This document shows, piece after piece, positions 26,568-35,387 of a stretch of DNA of 42,131 nt. The first letter of the stretch is position 1, and each line of letters starts with the position of its first letter. The position numbers and the translations under genes were made by a program. The notes under the pieces were generated by a model that worked only from the letters and a program-made list of their open reading frames with translations, was not told the DNA's origin and made no database searches. This DNA is from Bacteroidaceae bacterium (GTDB lineage: Bacteria > Bacteroidota > Bacteroidia > Bacteroidales > Bacteroidaceae), in assembly GCA_017617635.1 (NCBI GenBank), contig JAFZVW010000019.1:1-42131 (forward strand), written 5' to 3'.

Positions 26568-28364
26568 ATGGATATCATACATATTCTGCCCCAGGCAGTA
26601 TCTAACCAGCTTTCGGCCGAAGAGCTTATCCAGCGCCCCTCATCAGTAATCAAGGAGCTGATGGAGAATGCATTGGATGCAGGTGCCGGGTGCATAGACG
26701 TGTATGTATCCAATGCCGGCCTGAACAGCATCCAGGTACTGGATAACGGCAAAGGCATGAGCAGCAACGACGCACGTCTTGCATTCGAGCGTCATGCAAC
26801 CAGCAAGATCAGCGGCATTGACGATCTGACTACACTGCATACAATGGGTTTTCGCGGCGTTGCCCTGTCATGCATTGCCGCGGTATCCGAGGTAACGATG
26901 CAGACCTGCACGCCCGACAGCGAGGTGGGAACGCGGATTGACTTTGCCGGTGGCGAGTTTAAGGCACAGGAACCATGCATGTGCCAGGTGGGTACGAATA
27001 TTGACGTCAAGAACCTGTTTTACAATGCCGGCAACAAGCGCCGCTTCCTGAAATCCAATATCACCGAGCTGCGGAACATCAAGGAGGAATTCCTGCACAT
27101 TGCACTTGTAAATCCATCGGTAAGCTTTACGCTGACCAGTGACGGGAACCGGATATGGGACCTGCAGGCGACGCAGAGTGCGCGGCAGAGAATACGTGAC
27201 TTGTTCTCCAAGTCACTGAGCGAGAAGCTGCTGGAGGTAAATGTCGATTCGACAATAGCACGTATTACAGGCTTTGTCGGACGCCCCGAATCTGCCGTAA
27301 AGGCCAGGCCGCAGCAATATCTGTTCGTAAACGGCAGATTTATGCGTCACGCATATTTCACCAAGGCCGTACAGGAAGCCTTTGACCGCCTCATACCTGC
27401 AGGCGAGCAGGTGCCGTTCTTCCTCTTCATACAGGTTGACCCTGCAGACATTGACGTAAACCTAAGCCCGACAAAGACTGAAATCAAGTTTAACAACGAT
27501 TCGGATATCTTCCGTCTGATTCTTGTCGGAATCAAGGAAGCACTGGGTAAATTCAATGCTGTTCCCATCATCGACTTCACCAAGGCGCAAGACTTTGAGA
27601 TTCCCGTATATAACAGTACCGCGAAGCCTGTGTCCACCCCTTCCGTCAAGGTGGACACTGATTATAATCCGTTCAAGACGACAGCATCCGCACAGGACTG
27701 GACAAAATTATACGACGACCTGTTAAGCCAGACTCCGGAAAAGGGCACAAAGGTAACCGAAGACTCGTTTTTCGGCAATGAAGGTTCCCTTGAGGACGAG
27801 ACAAGTACCCATTACTACCAGTACAAGGGGCAGTACATTGTCGTAGCTGCGCGCTCGGGCCTAATGATTGTCGACCAGCATCGCGCACATATACGAATAT
27901 TGTATGACAGATATATAGGTCAGATGAAGAACCGGCAGGCCCCTGCCCAGGGATGTCTGTTCCCCGAGCTCATAGAACTTGGTGCACAGGAACAGGAACT
28001 GATGGAAGCAATACTGCCGGACCTTCAGAATCTGGGATTCGACATTGTCCCGCTGGGGGCAGGAAGCTATTCGGTCAACGGTATACCTGCAGATGTGGAC
28101 CTCATATCGGCAAGGAAAATCATTCAGGAAATGCTCAACAGCCTGCAGGACGGAATTGAAAAGGATGCCGACGAATACAAAGGCAGCATTGCGCTCGCAA
28201 TGGCCAAGAATACCTGTATCGTCACCGGCCAGGTTCTCAGCACCGATGAAATGGACAGCATAATGTCGTCATTGCTGCAGAGTTCCAACCCGAATCTGAC
28301 CCCGGACGGAAAGACGGTAATCAAGGTCATAACGGACTATGAACTGTCAAAATTGTTCAATTAA
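26568..28364 (+). CDS. mutL: DNA mismatch repair protein MutL
   Basis: The 598-residue GHKL ATPase links MutS mismatch recognition to strand removal. ATPase motifs are ELMENALDAG (residues about 29-38), DNGKGM, the ATSKI segment and TMGFRGVALS. The transducer domain ends with NGRFMRHAYF and DVNLSPTKTEIKF. The linker is short, and the C-terminal dimerisation domain starts near residue 415. The endonuclease-type motif DQHA(x)2E(x)4E of many MutL proteins is altered: residues 436 onward read DQHRAHIRILYD, lacking the first Glu. The gene follows the small membrane protein by 22 nt and is followed by a terminator. Confidence 0.96.
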   Translation: MDIIHILPQAVSNQLSAEELIQRPSSVIKELMENALDAGAGCIDVYVSNAGLNSIQVLDNGKGMSSNDARLAFERHATSKISGIDDLTTLHTMGFRGVALSCIAAVSEVTMQTCTPDSEVGTRIDFAGGEFKAQEPCMCQVGTNIDVKNLFYNAGNKRRFLKSNITELRNIKEEFLHIALVNPSVSFTLTSDGNRIWDLQATQSARQRIRDLFSKSLSEKLLEVNVDSTIARITGFVGRPESAVKARPQQYLFVNGRFMRHAYFTKAVQEAFDRLIPAGEQVPFFLFIQVDPADIDVNLSPTKTEIKFNNDSDIFRLILVGIKEALGKFNAVPIIDFTKAQDFEIPVYNSTAKPVSTPSVKVDTDYNPFKTTASAQDWTKLYDDLLSQTPEKGTKVTEDSFFGNEGSLEDETSTHYYQYKGQYIVVAARSGLMIVDQHRAHIRILYDRYIGQMKNRQAPAQGCLFPELIELGAQEQELMEAILPDLQNLGFDIVPLGAGSYSVNGIPADVDLISARKIIQEMLNSLQDGIEKDADEYKGSIALAMAKNTCIVTGQVLSTDEMDSIMSSLLQSSNPNLTPDGKTVIKVITDYELSKLFN

Positions 28365-28407
28365 ACCCGTTTTTCTTTAACAAAACACTACAAATCACGG
28401 GTTAAAT

Positions 28408-28429
28408 GCTGATTTTTTCAGCTTTTTTT
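28408..28429 (+). terminator. Intrinsic terminator after mutL
   Basis: GCTGA (28408-28412) pairs with TCAGC (28418-28422) around TTTTT, followed by seven T. Just upstream, AACCCG (28364-28369) and CGGGTT (28398-28403) form another, wider inverted repeat that overlaps the mutL stop codon. Confidence 0.75.
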
Positions 28430-28462
28430 ACAAAAACTGCAAATCAGTTAAAATATATTTCA

Positions 28463-28470
28463 TATCTTTG
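28463..28470 (+). promoter_or_regulatory. -7 promoter box of the ompA-family gene
   Basis: TATCTTTG fits TAnnTTTG and is followed by a leader of about 55 nt rich in A and T. No good TTTG lies 19-21 nt upstream. Confidence 0.65.
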
Positions 28471-28531
28471 CACTGCAAAATGGATAACTATAATTTAATT
28501 TAAATAACCACTCTTTTTAAAATTCGGTATT

Positions 28532-29683
28532 ATGAAAAAGTACTTTATGTTGCTGCTCGTTGCCGGTTTGACTATCACCGCAACAGCACAGGAGACTACC
28601 ACAGAAATCCCGACAAAGAAGAACCGCGTGGTAACTAACGGTTTCTGGGACAACTGGTTTATCGATTTCGGTTACGACTACCTCAGTGCATACTCTAACC
28701 AGGAGCACGGCAGGGGCGTTTCAGGCAATCCTTTCTCTAACGTTCGTGGTGCTCATGGCTTTGACGTAAGTCTCGGTAAGTGGGCTACACCTGCATTCGG
28801 TATGCGTGCCAAGTTCCAGGCTGCATGGGCAAAGCAGGTTAACCAGAACGATGCAGACATAAACCAATTGTACAATCAGGTAAGCCTCAGCTTGCAGCCA
28901 ATGCTTAACCTGCACAACCTGTTCGCAGGCTACAAGCCACGTGTATGGAACATAATCGCTTACGGATCTGCAGGCTGGCTGCGCAACATCGATTACGAAA
29001 CAAACTCATTCCTGTTTGGTATTGGTGTCCTGAACCAGTTCAACGTAACAAAGCGTTTCCACATCAATGTTGACATCTATGGCAACGTTGGTGACGCTGA
29101 CATGGACGGTGTTGGCCGCGGCGGCGGTAACACAGCTCTGTTCAAGACTCGCGACTGGCTGGTTGGCTGGAGCGTAGGTTGCGGTTTCAACCTCGGCAAG
29201 GTTGGATGGGACAATGCTCCTGACGTAGACGCTATCATGGCTATGAACAAGGCTCAGGTTGACGCTCTGAACGCTTCTCTGGCCGACTCTCAGGCTGAGA
29301 ACGACCGTCTGCAGAACCTGCTGAAGAACCAGAAGCCCGCTACAAACAACGTAGTTGCTGCTCCTGTAACAACTCGCGCATCTGTATTCTTCAACATCAA
29401 CAAGAGCAAGATTGCTTCAAGGAAGGATCTCGTAAATGTCAAGGAACTGGCCGAGTACGCTATTGCAAACAACCGCACTGTAGTTGTTACCGGTTATGCT
29501 GACTCTAACACAGGTAGCGCCGAGTACAACCAGGCTCTGTCACAGCGTCGTGCCGACGCAGTTGCAGCTGAGCTCGTTAAGATGGGTGTAAGCAGCGATA
29601 AGATTGAAACAGCTGCCAAGGGTGGTGTCAGCGATCTGGATCCATTCTCTTACAACCGTCGTGCTACAGTTTCTCTGAAGTAA
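28532..29683 (+). CDS. OmpA-family outer-membrane protein
   Basis: The 383-residue protein has a signal peptide (MLLLVAGLTITATAQ), then an outer-membrane barrel over about residues 35-235 with aromatic beta strands (WFIDFGYDYLSAYS, GWLVGWSVGCGFNLGK). A heptad-like linker follows at 240-272 (AQVDALNASLADSQAENDRL). The C-terminal OmpA peptidoglycan-binding domain spans 283-383 (ASVFFNINKSKI, VTGYADSNTGSAEYNQALSQRRADAV, YNRRATV). It likely anchors the outer membrane to the cell wall and is probably highly expressed, given codon use unlike its neighbours (many GCT, GTT, AAC codons). It has its own promoter and a strong terminator, so it is monocistronic. Confidence 0.94.
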   Translation: MKKYFMLLLVAGLTITATAQETTTEIPTKKNRVVTNGFWDNWFIDFGYDYLSAYSNQEHGRGVSGNPFSNVRGAHGFDVSLGKWATPAFGMRAKFQAAWAKQVNQNDADINQLYNQVSLSLQPMLNLHNLFAGYKPRVWNIIAYGSAGWLRNIDYETNSFLFGIGVLNQFNVTKRFHINVDIYGNVGDADMDGVGRGGGNTALFKTRDWLVGWSVGCGFNLGKVGWDNAPDVDAIMAMNKAQVDALNASLADSQAENDRLQNLLKNQKPATNNVVAAPVTTRASVFFNINKSKIASRKDLVNVKELAEYAIANNRTVVVTGYADSNTGSAEYNQALSQRRADAVAAELVKMGVSSDKIETAAKGGVSDLDPFSYNRRATVSLK

Positions 29684-29702
29684 TCTATATTACGACAATA
29701 CC

Positions 29703-29738
29703 AAGAGGGAAGCGTCCACATGAATGCTTCCCTCTTTT
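29703..29738 (+). terminator. Intrinsic terminator after the ompA-family gene
   Basis: AAGAGGGAAGC (29703-29713) pairs perfectly with GCTTCCCTCTT (29726-29736) around a 12 nt loop, with a short T run. The 11 bp stem begins 20 nt past the stop codon. Confidence 0.93.
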
Positions 29739-29769
29739 CATAAATGACGATTTGAACACATAATATATA

Positions 29770-30873
29770 ATGAATAGGAACGAGAGGATATTTCTCACTG
29801 GCGACCGTCCTACCGGCAGACTGCACATCGGTCACTATGTCGGAAGTCTTCGCCGCCGCATCGAGCTTCAGAACGAAGGCGAATACAAGAAGATGTATGT
29901 CTTCATTGCCGATGCCCAGGCCCTGACGGACAACATAGACAATCCCGAGAAAGTACGGCAGAACGTCATCGAGGTCGCACTTGACTACCTGTCATGCGGA
30001 CTGGATCCGGAGAAGGTTACGATTTTCATCCAGAGCCAGATTCCAGAACTGACCGAACTGTCATTCTATTTCATGGACCTTGTAAGCGTAAGCCGTCTGC
30101 AGCGTAATCCTACGGTCAAGACCGAGATTCAGATGCGTGGCTTCGCAGGCGAAAGCATACCCGTAGGCTTCTTCACCTACCCCGTCAGCCAGGCCGCAGA
30201 CATTGCACTCTTCAAGTCCACCACTGTTCCCGTAGGAGAAGACCAGGAGCCGATGCTGGAACAGTGCCGCGAAATAGTACGCCGCTTCAACCATATCTAC
30301 GGCGAGACGCTGGTGGAACCGAATATCATGTTGCCAGACAACAAGGCATGCATGCGCCTCCCGGGAACTGACGGCAAGGCCAAGATGTCAAAGAGCCTTG
30401 GCAACTGCATCTACCTCAGTGATACGGAAAAGGAACTGAAGAAGAAGGTGAACAGCATGTTTACCGATCCGCAGCACCTGACAATCGATTCGCCGGGACA
30501 TCTCGAAGGCAACACCGTATTTACCTATCTGGATGCATTCTCCACAGACGACGACTTTGCCAATTTCCTGCCCGAGTACAGGAACCTGGACGAGCTGAAG
30601 GAACACTACTGCCGCGGAGGACTGGGTGACGGCACATGCAAGAAGCTGCTGTTCAGCATACTGAACGACCGCCTGAAGCCGATACGCGAGAGACGTATGG
30701 AGCTGCAGAAGGATATTCCTGCCGTATACGAAATACTGCGAAAGGGCTGCGAAGACGCACGCAGGACTGCAGTTGAAACGATGGACCAGGTCAGGAAGGC
30801 GATGAAAATAAACTATTTCGACGACGCTGAACTTATCGCAGAGCAGGCAAAACGCTTTGCATGCCAAAAATAA
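29770..30873 (+). CDS. trpS: Tryptophanyl-tRNA synthetase
   Basis: The 367-residue class I synthetase charges tRNA-Trp. GDRPTGRLHIGHYVGS carries the HIGH motif at residues 19-22 and AKMSKSLGN carries KMSKS at 205-209. The pocket segment TYPVSQAADIALF (136-148) and VPVGEDQEPMLEQCREI are diagnostic of TrpRS. Length fits the family. The ATG lies 32 nt after the ompA-family terminator, and no consensus -7 box is visible in that gap, so the promoter is unclear. tRNA-Val follows 66 nt downstream with its own promoter. Confidence 0.97.
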   Translation: MNRNERIFLTGDRPTGRLHIGHYVGSLRRRIELQNEGEYKKMYVFIADAQALTDNIDNPEKVRQNVIEVALDYLSCGLDPEKVTIFIQSQIPELTELSFYFMDLVSVSRLQRNPTVKTEIQMRGFAGESIPVGFFTYPVSQAADIALFKSTTVPVGEDQEPMLEQCREIVRRFNHIYGETLVEPNIMLPDNKACMRLPGTDGKAKMSKSLGNCIYLSDTEKELKKKVNSMFTDPQHLTIDSPGHLEGNTVFTYLDAFSTDDDFANFLPEYRNLDELKEHYCRGGLGDGTCKKLLFSILNDRLKPIRERRMELQKDIPAVYEILRKGCEDARRTAVETMDQVRKAMKINYFDDAELIAEQAKRFACQK

Positions 30874-30908
30874 ATTCCGAAACACTTGTGCAATTCGTAT
30901 AATTATCG

Positions 30909-30916
30909 TACATTTG
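30909..30916 (+). promoter_or_regulatory. -7 promoter box of tRNA-Val
   Basis: TACATTTG fits TAnnTTTG, with a TTGT about 19 nt upstream as a partial -33 element. The tRNA begins 24 nt after it. Confidence 0.7.
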
Positions 30917-30939
30917 CACCGCAATTATACGGAAGGCAT

Positions 30940-31014
30940 GGGCAATTAGCGCAGCTGGTTCAGAGCATCTCCCTTACAAGGAGAGGGTCGGGGGTTCGAA
31001 TCCCTCATTGCCCA
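30940..31014 (+). tRNA. tRNA-Val (anticodon UAC)
   Basis: A full cloverleaf can be folded. The acceptor stem is GGGCAAT with ATTGCCC, discriminator A. The anticodon stem is TCTCC with GGAGA around the loop CTTACAA, giving anticodon TAC. The T arm is GGGGG-TTCGAAT-CCCTC. CCA is not encoded. The D stem pairs GCGC with GAGC, which leaves a G12-A23 mismatch where T12-A23 is usual. It is preceded by a -7 box and followed by a terminator. Confidence 0.95.
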
Positions 31015-31030
31015 CAAAAGTGGTGGTAGG

Positions 31031-31070
31031 AAACCGACAGCGTCTCTTCGGAGCATGTCGGTTTCTTTTA
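31031..31070 (+). terminator. Intrinsic terminator after tRNA-Val
   Basis: AAACCGACA (31031-31039) pairs with TGTCGGTTT (31056-31064), followed by CTTTTATT. The 9 bp stem lies 16 nt past the tRNA and 22 nt before purB. Confidence 0.85.
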
Positions 31071-31091
31071 TTAAACAAAACATTCTGGAGC

Positions 31092-32435
31092 ATGGAACTT
31101 AACCTCCTTACAGCCATCAGTCCGATAGACGGACGCTATCGTGGCAAGACACAGCCTCTGGCTGACTATTTCTCCGAGTACGCCCTTATCAAGTATCGCG
31201 TCAGGGTTGAAATAGAGTATTTCATCGCCTTGTGCGAGATTCCCCTGCCTCAACTGAAGGACTTCCCTGTCGAAGCAGAAACCCTGCGTAATATATACAG
31301 GAATTTCACCGGGCAGGACGCACAGCGCATCAAGGACATCGAGAAGGTTACCAATCACGACGTCAAGGCTGTCGAGTACTTCATCAAGGAAGAGTTTGAC
31401 AAGATTGGCGGCCTTGAGGCATACAAGGAGTTCATACACTTCGGACTTACCAGCCAGGACATCAACAACACCAGCGTTCCCCTGTCTATCAAGGAAGCAC
31501 TGCAGGACGTTTACTACCCTCAGATCGAGGAGCTCATTGCCCAGCTGAAGGAGTATGCACAGGAGTGGGAGGACATCCCCATGCTTGCAAAGACACACGG
31601 ACAGCCGGCCAGCCCGACGCGTATGGGCAAGGAGGTCATGGTCTTCGCCTATCGCCTGGAGCGCCAGCTTGAAGCACTGAAGGCACAGCCGCTGACAGCC
31701 AAGTTCGGAGGTGCCACCGGCAACTACAATGCCCACAACATTGCATATCCGCAATACGACTGGAAGGAATTCGGCAACAGGTTCGTGTCCGATAAGCTGG
31801 GACTTGAGCGTGAACAATACACAACCCAGATCAGCAACTATGACTGCCTGGGCGGAGTGTTCGATGCAATGAAGCGCATCAACACCATCATCATAGACCT
31901 CGACCGCGACTTCTGGCAGTACGTCAGCATGGAGTATTTCCGTCAGAAGGTAAAGGCAGGTGAGGTCGGTTCCTCAGCTATGCCGCACAAGGTCAATCCC
32001 ATCGACTTCGAAAACTCGGAGGGTAACCTGGGTATTGCAAACGCAATACTGCAGCACCTGAGCCAGAAGCTTCCCATCAGCCGACTGCAGCGCGACCTTA
32101 CAGACTCGACAGTACTGCGAAACGTAGGCGTACCTGTAGGCCATATGCTCATAAGCATACAAAGCACCCTGAAGGGACTGCGCAAGCTTGTGCTCAATCA
32201 GGAAGCCATCAACCGCGACCTGGACGGCTGCTGGGCAGTATGTGCCGAAGCAATACAGACCATACTGCGCCGCGAGGCATATCCGCATCCGTACGAGGCT
32301 CTGAAGGCCCTGACACGTACAGGAGCAGGCATCAACGAGGCAACAATACGCAACTTCATCGAGGAATTAAGCGTAAGCGAAGCCGTGAAGGCCGAGTTGC
32401 GACAGATTACCCCTCACACATACACAGGTATTTGA
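31092..32435 (+). CDS. purB: Adenylosuccinate lyase
   Basis: The 447-residue enzyme acts twice in purine synthesis, releasing fumarate from SAICAR and from adenylosuccinate. It opens MELNLLTAISPIDGRYRGKT, the typical PurB start. It shows HFGLTSQDINNT (residues about 116-127) and KTHGQPASPTRMGKE. The fumarase/aspartase superfamily signature SSAMPHKVNPIDFENSEGN lies at about 293-311 and holds the catalytic serine loop. An in-frame TTG at 31008 lies inside the tRNA and upstream of the tRNA terminator, so the ATG at 31092 is used. With guaB elsewhere in the window it covers both branches of IMP use, but the two are not linked in one operon. Confidence 0.97.
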   Translation: MELNLLTAISPIDGRYRGKTQPLADYFSEYALIKYRVRVEIEYFIALCEIPLPQLKDFPVEAETLRNIYRNFTGQDAQRIKDIEKVTNHDVKAVEYFIKEEFDKIGGLEAYKEFIHFGLTSQDINNTSVPLSIKEALQDVYYPQIEELIAQLKEYAQEWEDIPMLAKTHGQPASPTRMGKEVMVFAYRLERQLEALKAQPLTAKFGGATGNYNAHNIAYPQYDWKEFGNRFVSDKLGLEREQYTTQISNYDCLGGVFDAMKRINTIIIDLDRDFWQYVSMEYFRQKVKAGEVGSSAMPHKVNPIDFENSEGNLGIANAILQHLSQKLPISRLQRDLTDSTVLRNVGVPVGHMLISIQSTLKGLRKLVLNQEAINRDLDGCWAVCAEAIQTILRREAYPHPYEALKALTRTGAGINEATIRNFIEELSVSEAVKAELRQITPHTYTGI

Positions 32436-32476
32436 TTCAAAACAATAGAAAAACACAATCCAATTAACTACTTGCT

Positions 32477-33487
32477 ATGAGTACAGAAAACGAAAGCTGG
32501 CGCAAGGCATTTGCCAGCGAGGGCAACGGTGGCGGTGAGCGCCCCCGTCGTTCAGGAAACAGCCGCCCTGCGGGCAGCAACTACAACAGGGAGAAGCGGT
32601 ATTCACACACTGAAAAACGCGAATATTCCCGACAGGGAAACCGCTACGACCGTCAGGGACAAGGCAGCAGCACTTACAACCGCCGTCCCCGTACAGCAGA
32701 CTACAATCCTCATGCAAAATACAGCATGAAGAAGCAGATAGAGTACAAGGAGAAGCACTTCGATCCCAACGAGCCTATCCGCCTTAACCGCTTCCTTGCA
32801 AACGCCGGCGTATGCAGCCGCCGTGAAGCAGACACCTACATCCAGGCAGGCGTAGTCAAGGTCAACGGTGTCGTGGTTACCGAAATGGGCACAAAGGTAC
32901 TGCGCAGTGACGAGGTAATGTTCCACGACCAGGCACTCAGCATCGAGAAGAAGGTGTATGTGCTGCTCAACAAGCCCAAAAACTACGTTACCACAAGCGA
33001 CGACCCGCAGAACCGCAAGACGGTGATGGACCTCGTGAAGGGAGCCTGCCGCGAACGCATCTATCCTGTAGGCCGTCTGGACCGAAGCACCACAGGCGTA
33101 CTGCTTCTGACCAATGACGGGGAGATTGCCAGCAAGCTGACACACCCGCAGTATCTGAAGAAGAAGATATATCACGTATTCCTTGACAAGAATGTCACTG
33201 CCGCCGATATGCGTCAGATTGCCGACGGCATAATGCTCGAGGACGGAGAGATTCATGCAGACGCCATTGACTATGCATCACCTACAGACAAGAAACAGGT
33301 AGGCATCGAGATTCACAGCGGCCGCAACCGTATCGTCCGCCGCATCTTCGAACACCTCGGCTACCACGTTGTCAAGCTGGATCGCGTGTACTTTGCAGGC
33401 CTGACCAAGAAGAACGTCCGTCGCGGTGACTGGCGTTTCCTTACCGAACAGGAGGTACAGATGCTTCACATGGGAGCGTTTGAGTAA
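32477..33487 (+). CDS. rluB: RluB/RsuA-family rRNA pseudouridine synthase
   Basis: The 336-residue protein has a basic, low-complexity N-terminal tail (residues 1-95, rich in R, S, G, N and Y). An S4 RNA-binding domain comes next at about 99-145 (IRLNRFLANAGVCSRREADTYI). The catalytic domain follows with the RsuA/RluB signature VGRLDRSTTGVLLLTNDG, catalytic Asp202. It modifies a uridine in rRNA, probably 23S as in RluB, although RluE/RsuA targets cannot be excluded. The tail is a common addition in Bacteroidetes and likely aids RNA binding. The gene lies between purB and asnS with short gaps and no terminator. Confidence 0.9.
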   Translation: MSTENESWRKAFASEGNGGGERPRRSGNSRPAGSNYNREKRYSHTEKREYSRQGNRYDRQGQGSSTYNRRPRTADYNPHAKYSMKKQIEYKEKHFDPNEPIRLNRFLANAGVCSRREADTYIQAGVVKVNGVVVTEMGTKVLRSDEVMFHDQALSIEKKVYVLLNKPKNYVTTSDDPQNRKTVMDLVKGACRERIYPVGRLDRSTTGVLLLTNDGEIASKLTHPQYLKKKIYHVFLDKNVTAADMRQIADGIMLEDGEIHADAIDYASPTDKKQVGIEIHSGRNRIVRRIFEHLGYHVVKLDRVYFAGLTKKNVRRGDWRFLTEQEVQMLHMGAFE

Positions 33488-33520
33488 TTCATAATGCACA
33501 ATTCATAATTCATAATTATA
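33485..33520 (+). repeat. AATTCAT direct repeats before asnS
   Basis: AATTCATAATGCAC is followed by two AATTCAT units and AATTAT, ending 4 nt before the asnS ATG. The repeats fill the whole gap between rluB and asnS. No -7 box is visible. Confidence 0.75.
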
Positions 33521-33523
33521 TAT

Positions 33524-34963
33524 ATGAAAAGGACAAAGGTAATTGATGCACTGAAGTGTACAGACTTCGGTAAAGACATATGCGTTAAAGGCTGGGTGCG
33601 CTCGAAGCGTGGCTCCAAGGGAATCTTCTTCATTGCCCTGAATGACGGCTCAACCATCAAGAACATACAGATTGTAGGCGAGGACCCCAACTTCGACGAA
33701 GAAACAATCAAGCGCATCACTACAGGCGCATGTATTGCAGTAACAGGAAAATTGGTCGAGAGCCCTGCCGCAGGTCAGGCCAGCGAGATACAGGCTACGG
33801 GCATCGAGATACTCGGTGACTGCGACAACACCTATCCCCTGCAGAAGAAGGGCGCCAGCTGGGAGTATCTCCGCACGGTGGCTCATCTGCGTCCCCGCAC
33901 AAACACCTTCGGAGCCATCCTGCGCATCCGTCATAACATGGCGATGGCCATCCACACCTACTTCCACGAGCACGGCTACTTCTACTTCCATACACCGCTC
34001 ATCACGGCCAGCGACTGCGAGGGAGCAGGCAACATGTTCCAGGTGACAACCAAGAACCTCTACGACCTGAAGAAGGACGAGCAGGGCAAGATTATCTACG
34101 ACGACGACTTCTTCGGCGAGCAGACCAGCCTGACCGTCAGCGGACAGCTTGAGGGTGAGCTTGGTGCAACGGCTCTGGGTGCCATCTACACCTTTGGCCC
34201 TACCTTCCGTGCAGAGAACAGCAATACGCCCCGCCACTTGGCAGAGTTCTGGATGATTGAGCCCGAGGTTGCCTTCCTCGACCAGGAGGAGCTGATGGAC
34301 CTCGAGGAGGACTTCATCAAGTACTGCGTAAAGTGGGCTTTGGATAACTGTAAGGACGACCTCGAGTTCCTGAACAAGATGATAGACAAGACGCTCATCG
34401 AGCGTCTGGAGGGTGTACTGAAGGAGACCTTCGTGCGCCTGCCTTACACCGAGGGCATCAACATTCTGCAGGAAGCCGTCAAGAACGGCAAGAAGTTCGA
34501 GTTCCCATGCGAGTGGGGCGACGACCTGGCCAGCGAGCACGAGCGCTACCTCGTGGAGGAACACTTCAAGAAGCCCGTCATCATGACCGACTACCCTCGC
34601 AGTTTCAAGAGCTTCTACATGAAACAGAACCAGGAGACTGCCGATGGCGGTTCCGTTGGCTACAAGGGCTCCATAGCACCTGGTCCCACGATGCAGGGCA
34701 CCGACGTGCTCTTCCCCTCTATCGGTGAGATTATAGGCGGCAGTGTCCGCGAAGAGAGCTACGACAAACTGATGACGGAAGTGAAGCGCCGCGACATGGA
34801 CATGACGCACCTGTGGTGGTATCTCGATACCCGCAAGTACGGCAGCTGCCCGCATGCAGGCTTCGGACTCGGCTTCGAGCGCCTTATCCTGTTCGTCACA
34901 GGCATGCAGAACATCCGCGACGTCATCCCGTTCCCGCGTACACCGAAAAACGCTGAATTCTAA
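33524..34963 (+). CDS. asnS: Asparaginyl-tRNA synthetase
   Basis: The 479-residue class II synthetase charges tRNA-Asn directly. An N-terminal OB-fold anticodon-binding domain spans about residues 15-110 ([28 protein letters not shown]). Motif 2 lies in [21 protein letters not shown] and motif 3 in [27 protein letters not shown] and the family length separate it from AspRS and LysRS. The gene abuts a repeat-filled leader and ends 9 nt before the convergent lipoprotein gene, with no terminator hairpin in that gap. Confidence 0.97.
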   Translation: MKRTKVIDALKCTDFGKDICVKGWVRSKRGSKGIFFIALNDGSTIKNIQIVGEDPNFDEETIKRITTGACIAVTGKLVESPAAGQASEIQATGIEILGDCDNTYPLQKKGASWEYLRTVAHLRPRTNTFGAILRIRHNMAMAIHTYFHEHGYFYFHTPLITASDCEGAGNMFQVTTKNLYDLKKDEQGKIIYDDDFFGEQTSLTVSGQLEGELGATALGAIYTFGPTFRAENSNTPRHLAEFWMIEPEVAFLDQEELMDLEEDFIKYCVKWALDNCKDDLEFLNKMIDKTLIERLEGVLKETFVRLPYTEGINILQEAVKNGKKFEFPCEWGDDLASEHERYLVEEHFKKPVIMTDYPRSFKSFYMKQNQETADGGSVGYKGSIAPGPTMQGTDVLFPSIGEIIGGSVREESYDKLMTEVKRRDMDMTHLWWYLDTRKYGSCPHAGFGLGFERLILFVTGMQNIRDVIPFPRTPKNAEF

Positions 34964-34972
34964 GGGGTAGGC

Positions 34973-35377
34973 CTATCTGATTTTCCAGCTGCCCCTGCGA
35001 TACACCATCTGCAGCAGTACCTGCTCCGTTGTCTGGTCACCGTAAGTGACATTCATCAGAACCGCGGCAGTACTGTCAACAATAGTATCACGTGTTGCAA
35101 CAGCCTCGCTGATACCACCGTGCAGTGCATATTGCATTCCCAGGAACTGCGCCATCATGGCAGACATCTGCTCGTGCATGGCGCTGTCCTGTATATATGC
35201 ATCATCAGTATTCTGCACCAGCGAAACGACATCGCTGTCCCTCATTTGCTGAAGGAACAGCTCGGCAGATGCCTTGGCACCCTCGCTCGAGAAATCATGC
35301 AACGGAGACTTCTCCCTGCACGAGAAAACAAGCATCAGCACTATAGCCGCAGACAGCAGCAAACCTGTATTTTTCAT
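34973..35377 (-). CDS. Small lipoprotein of unknown function, DUF4878-like
   Basis: The 134-residue protein has a lipoprotein signal (LSAAIVLMLVFSC, acylated Cys20) and so is membrane-anchored. The mature part (SSEGAKASAELFLQQMRDSD, then DSTAAVLMNVTYGDQTTEQVLLQMVYRRGSWKI) has the helix-then-sheet pattern of NTF2-like, DUF4878-type lipoproteins. The W near the C-terminus is typical of that group. It lies 10 nt downstream of der on the same strand and so is the last gene of the DUF177-rpmF-fabH-era-der run. It converges on asnS across 9 nt. The family label is tentative. Confidence 0.75.
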   Translation of the reverse strand: MKNTGLLLSAAIVLMLVFSCREKSPLHDFSSEGAKASAELFLQQMRDSDVVSLVQNTDDAYIQDSAMHEQMSAMMAQFLGMQYALHGGISEAVATRDTIVDSTAAVLMNVTYGDQTTEQVLLQMVYRRGSWKIR

Positions 35378-35387
35378 CTTATAATTC

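Noticed and set aside
31008-31091. 28-residue N-terminal extension of PurB from a TTG inside tRNA-Val
   Set aside because: It would begin inside the tRNA gene and cross its terminator; the ATG at 31092 matches the PurB start.
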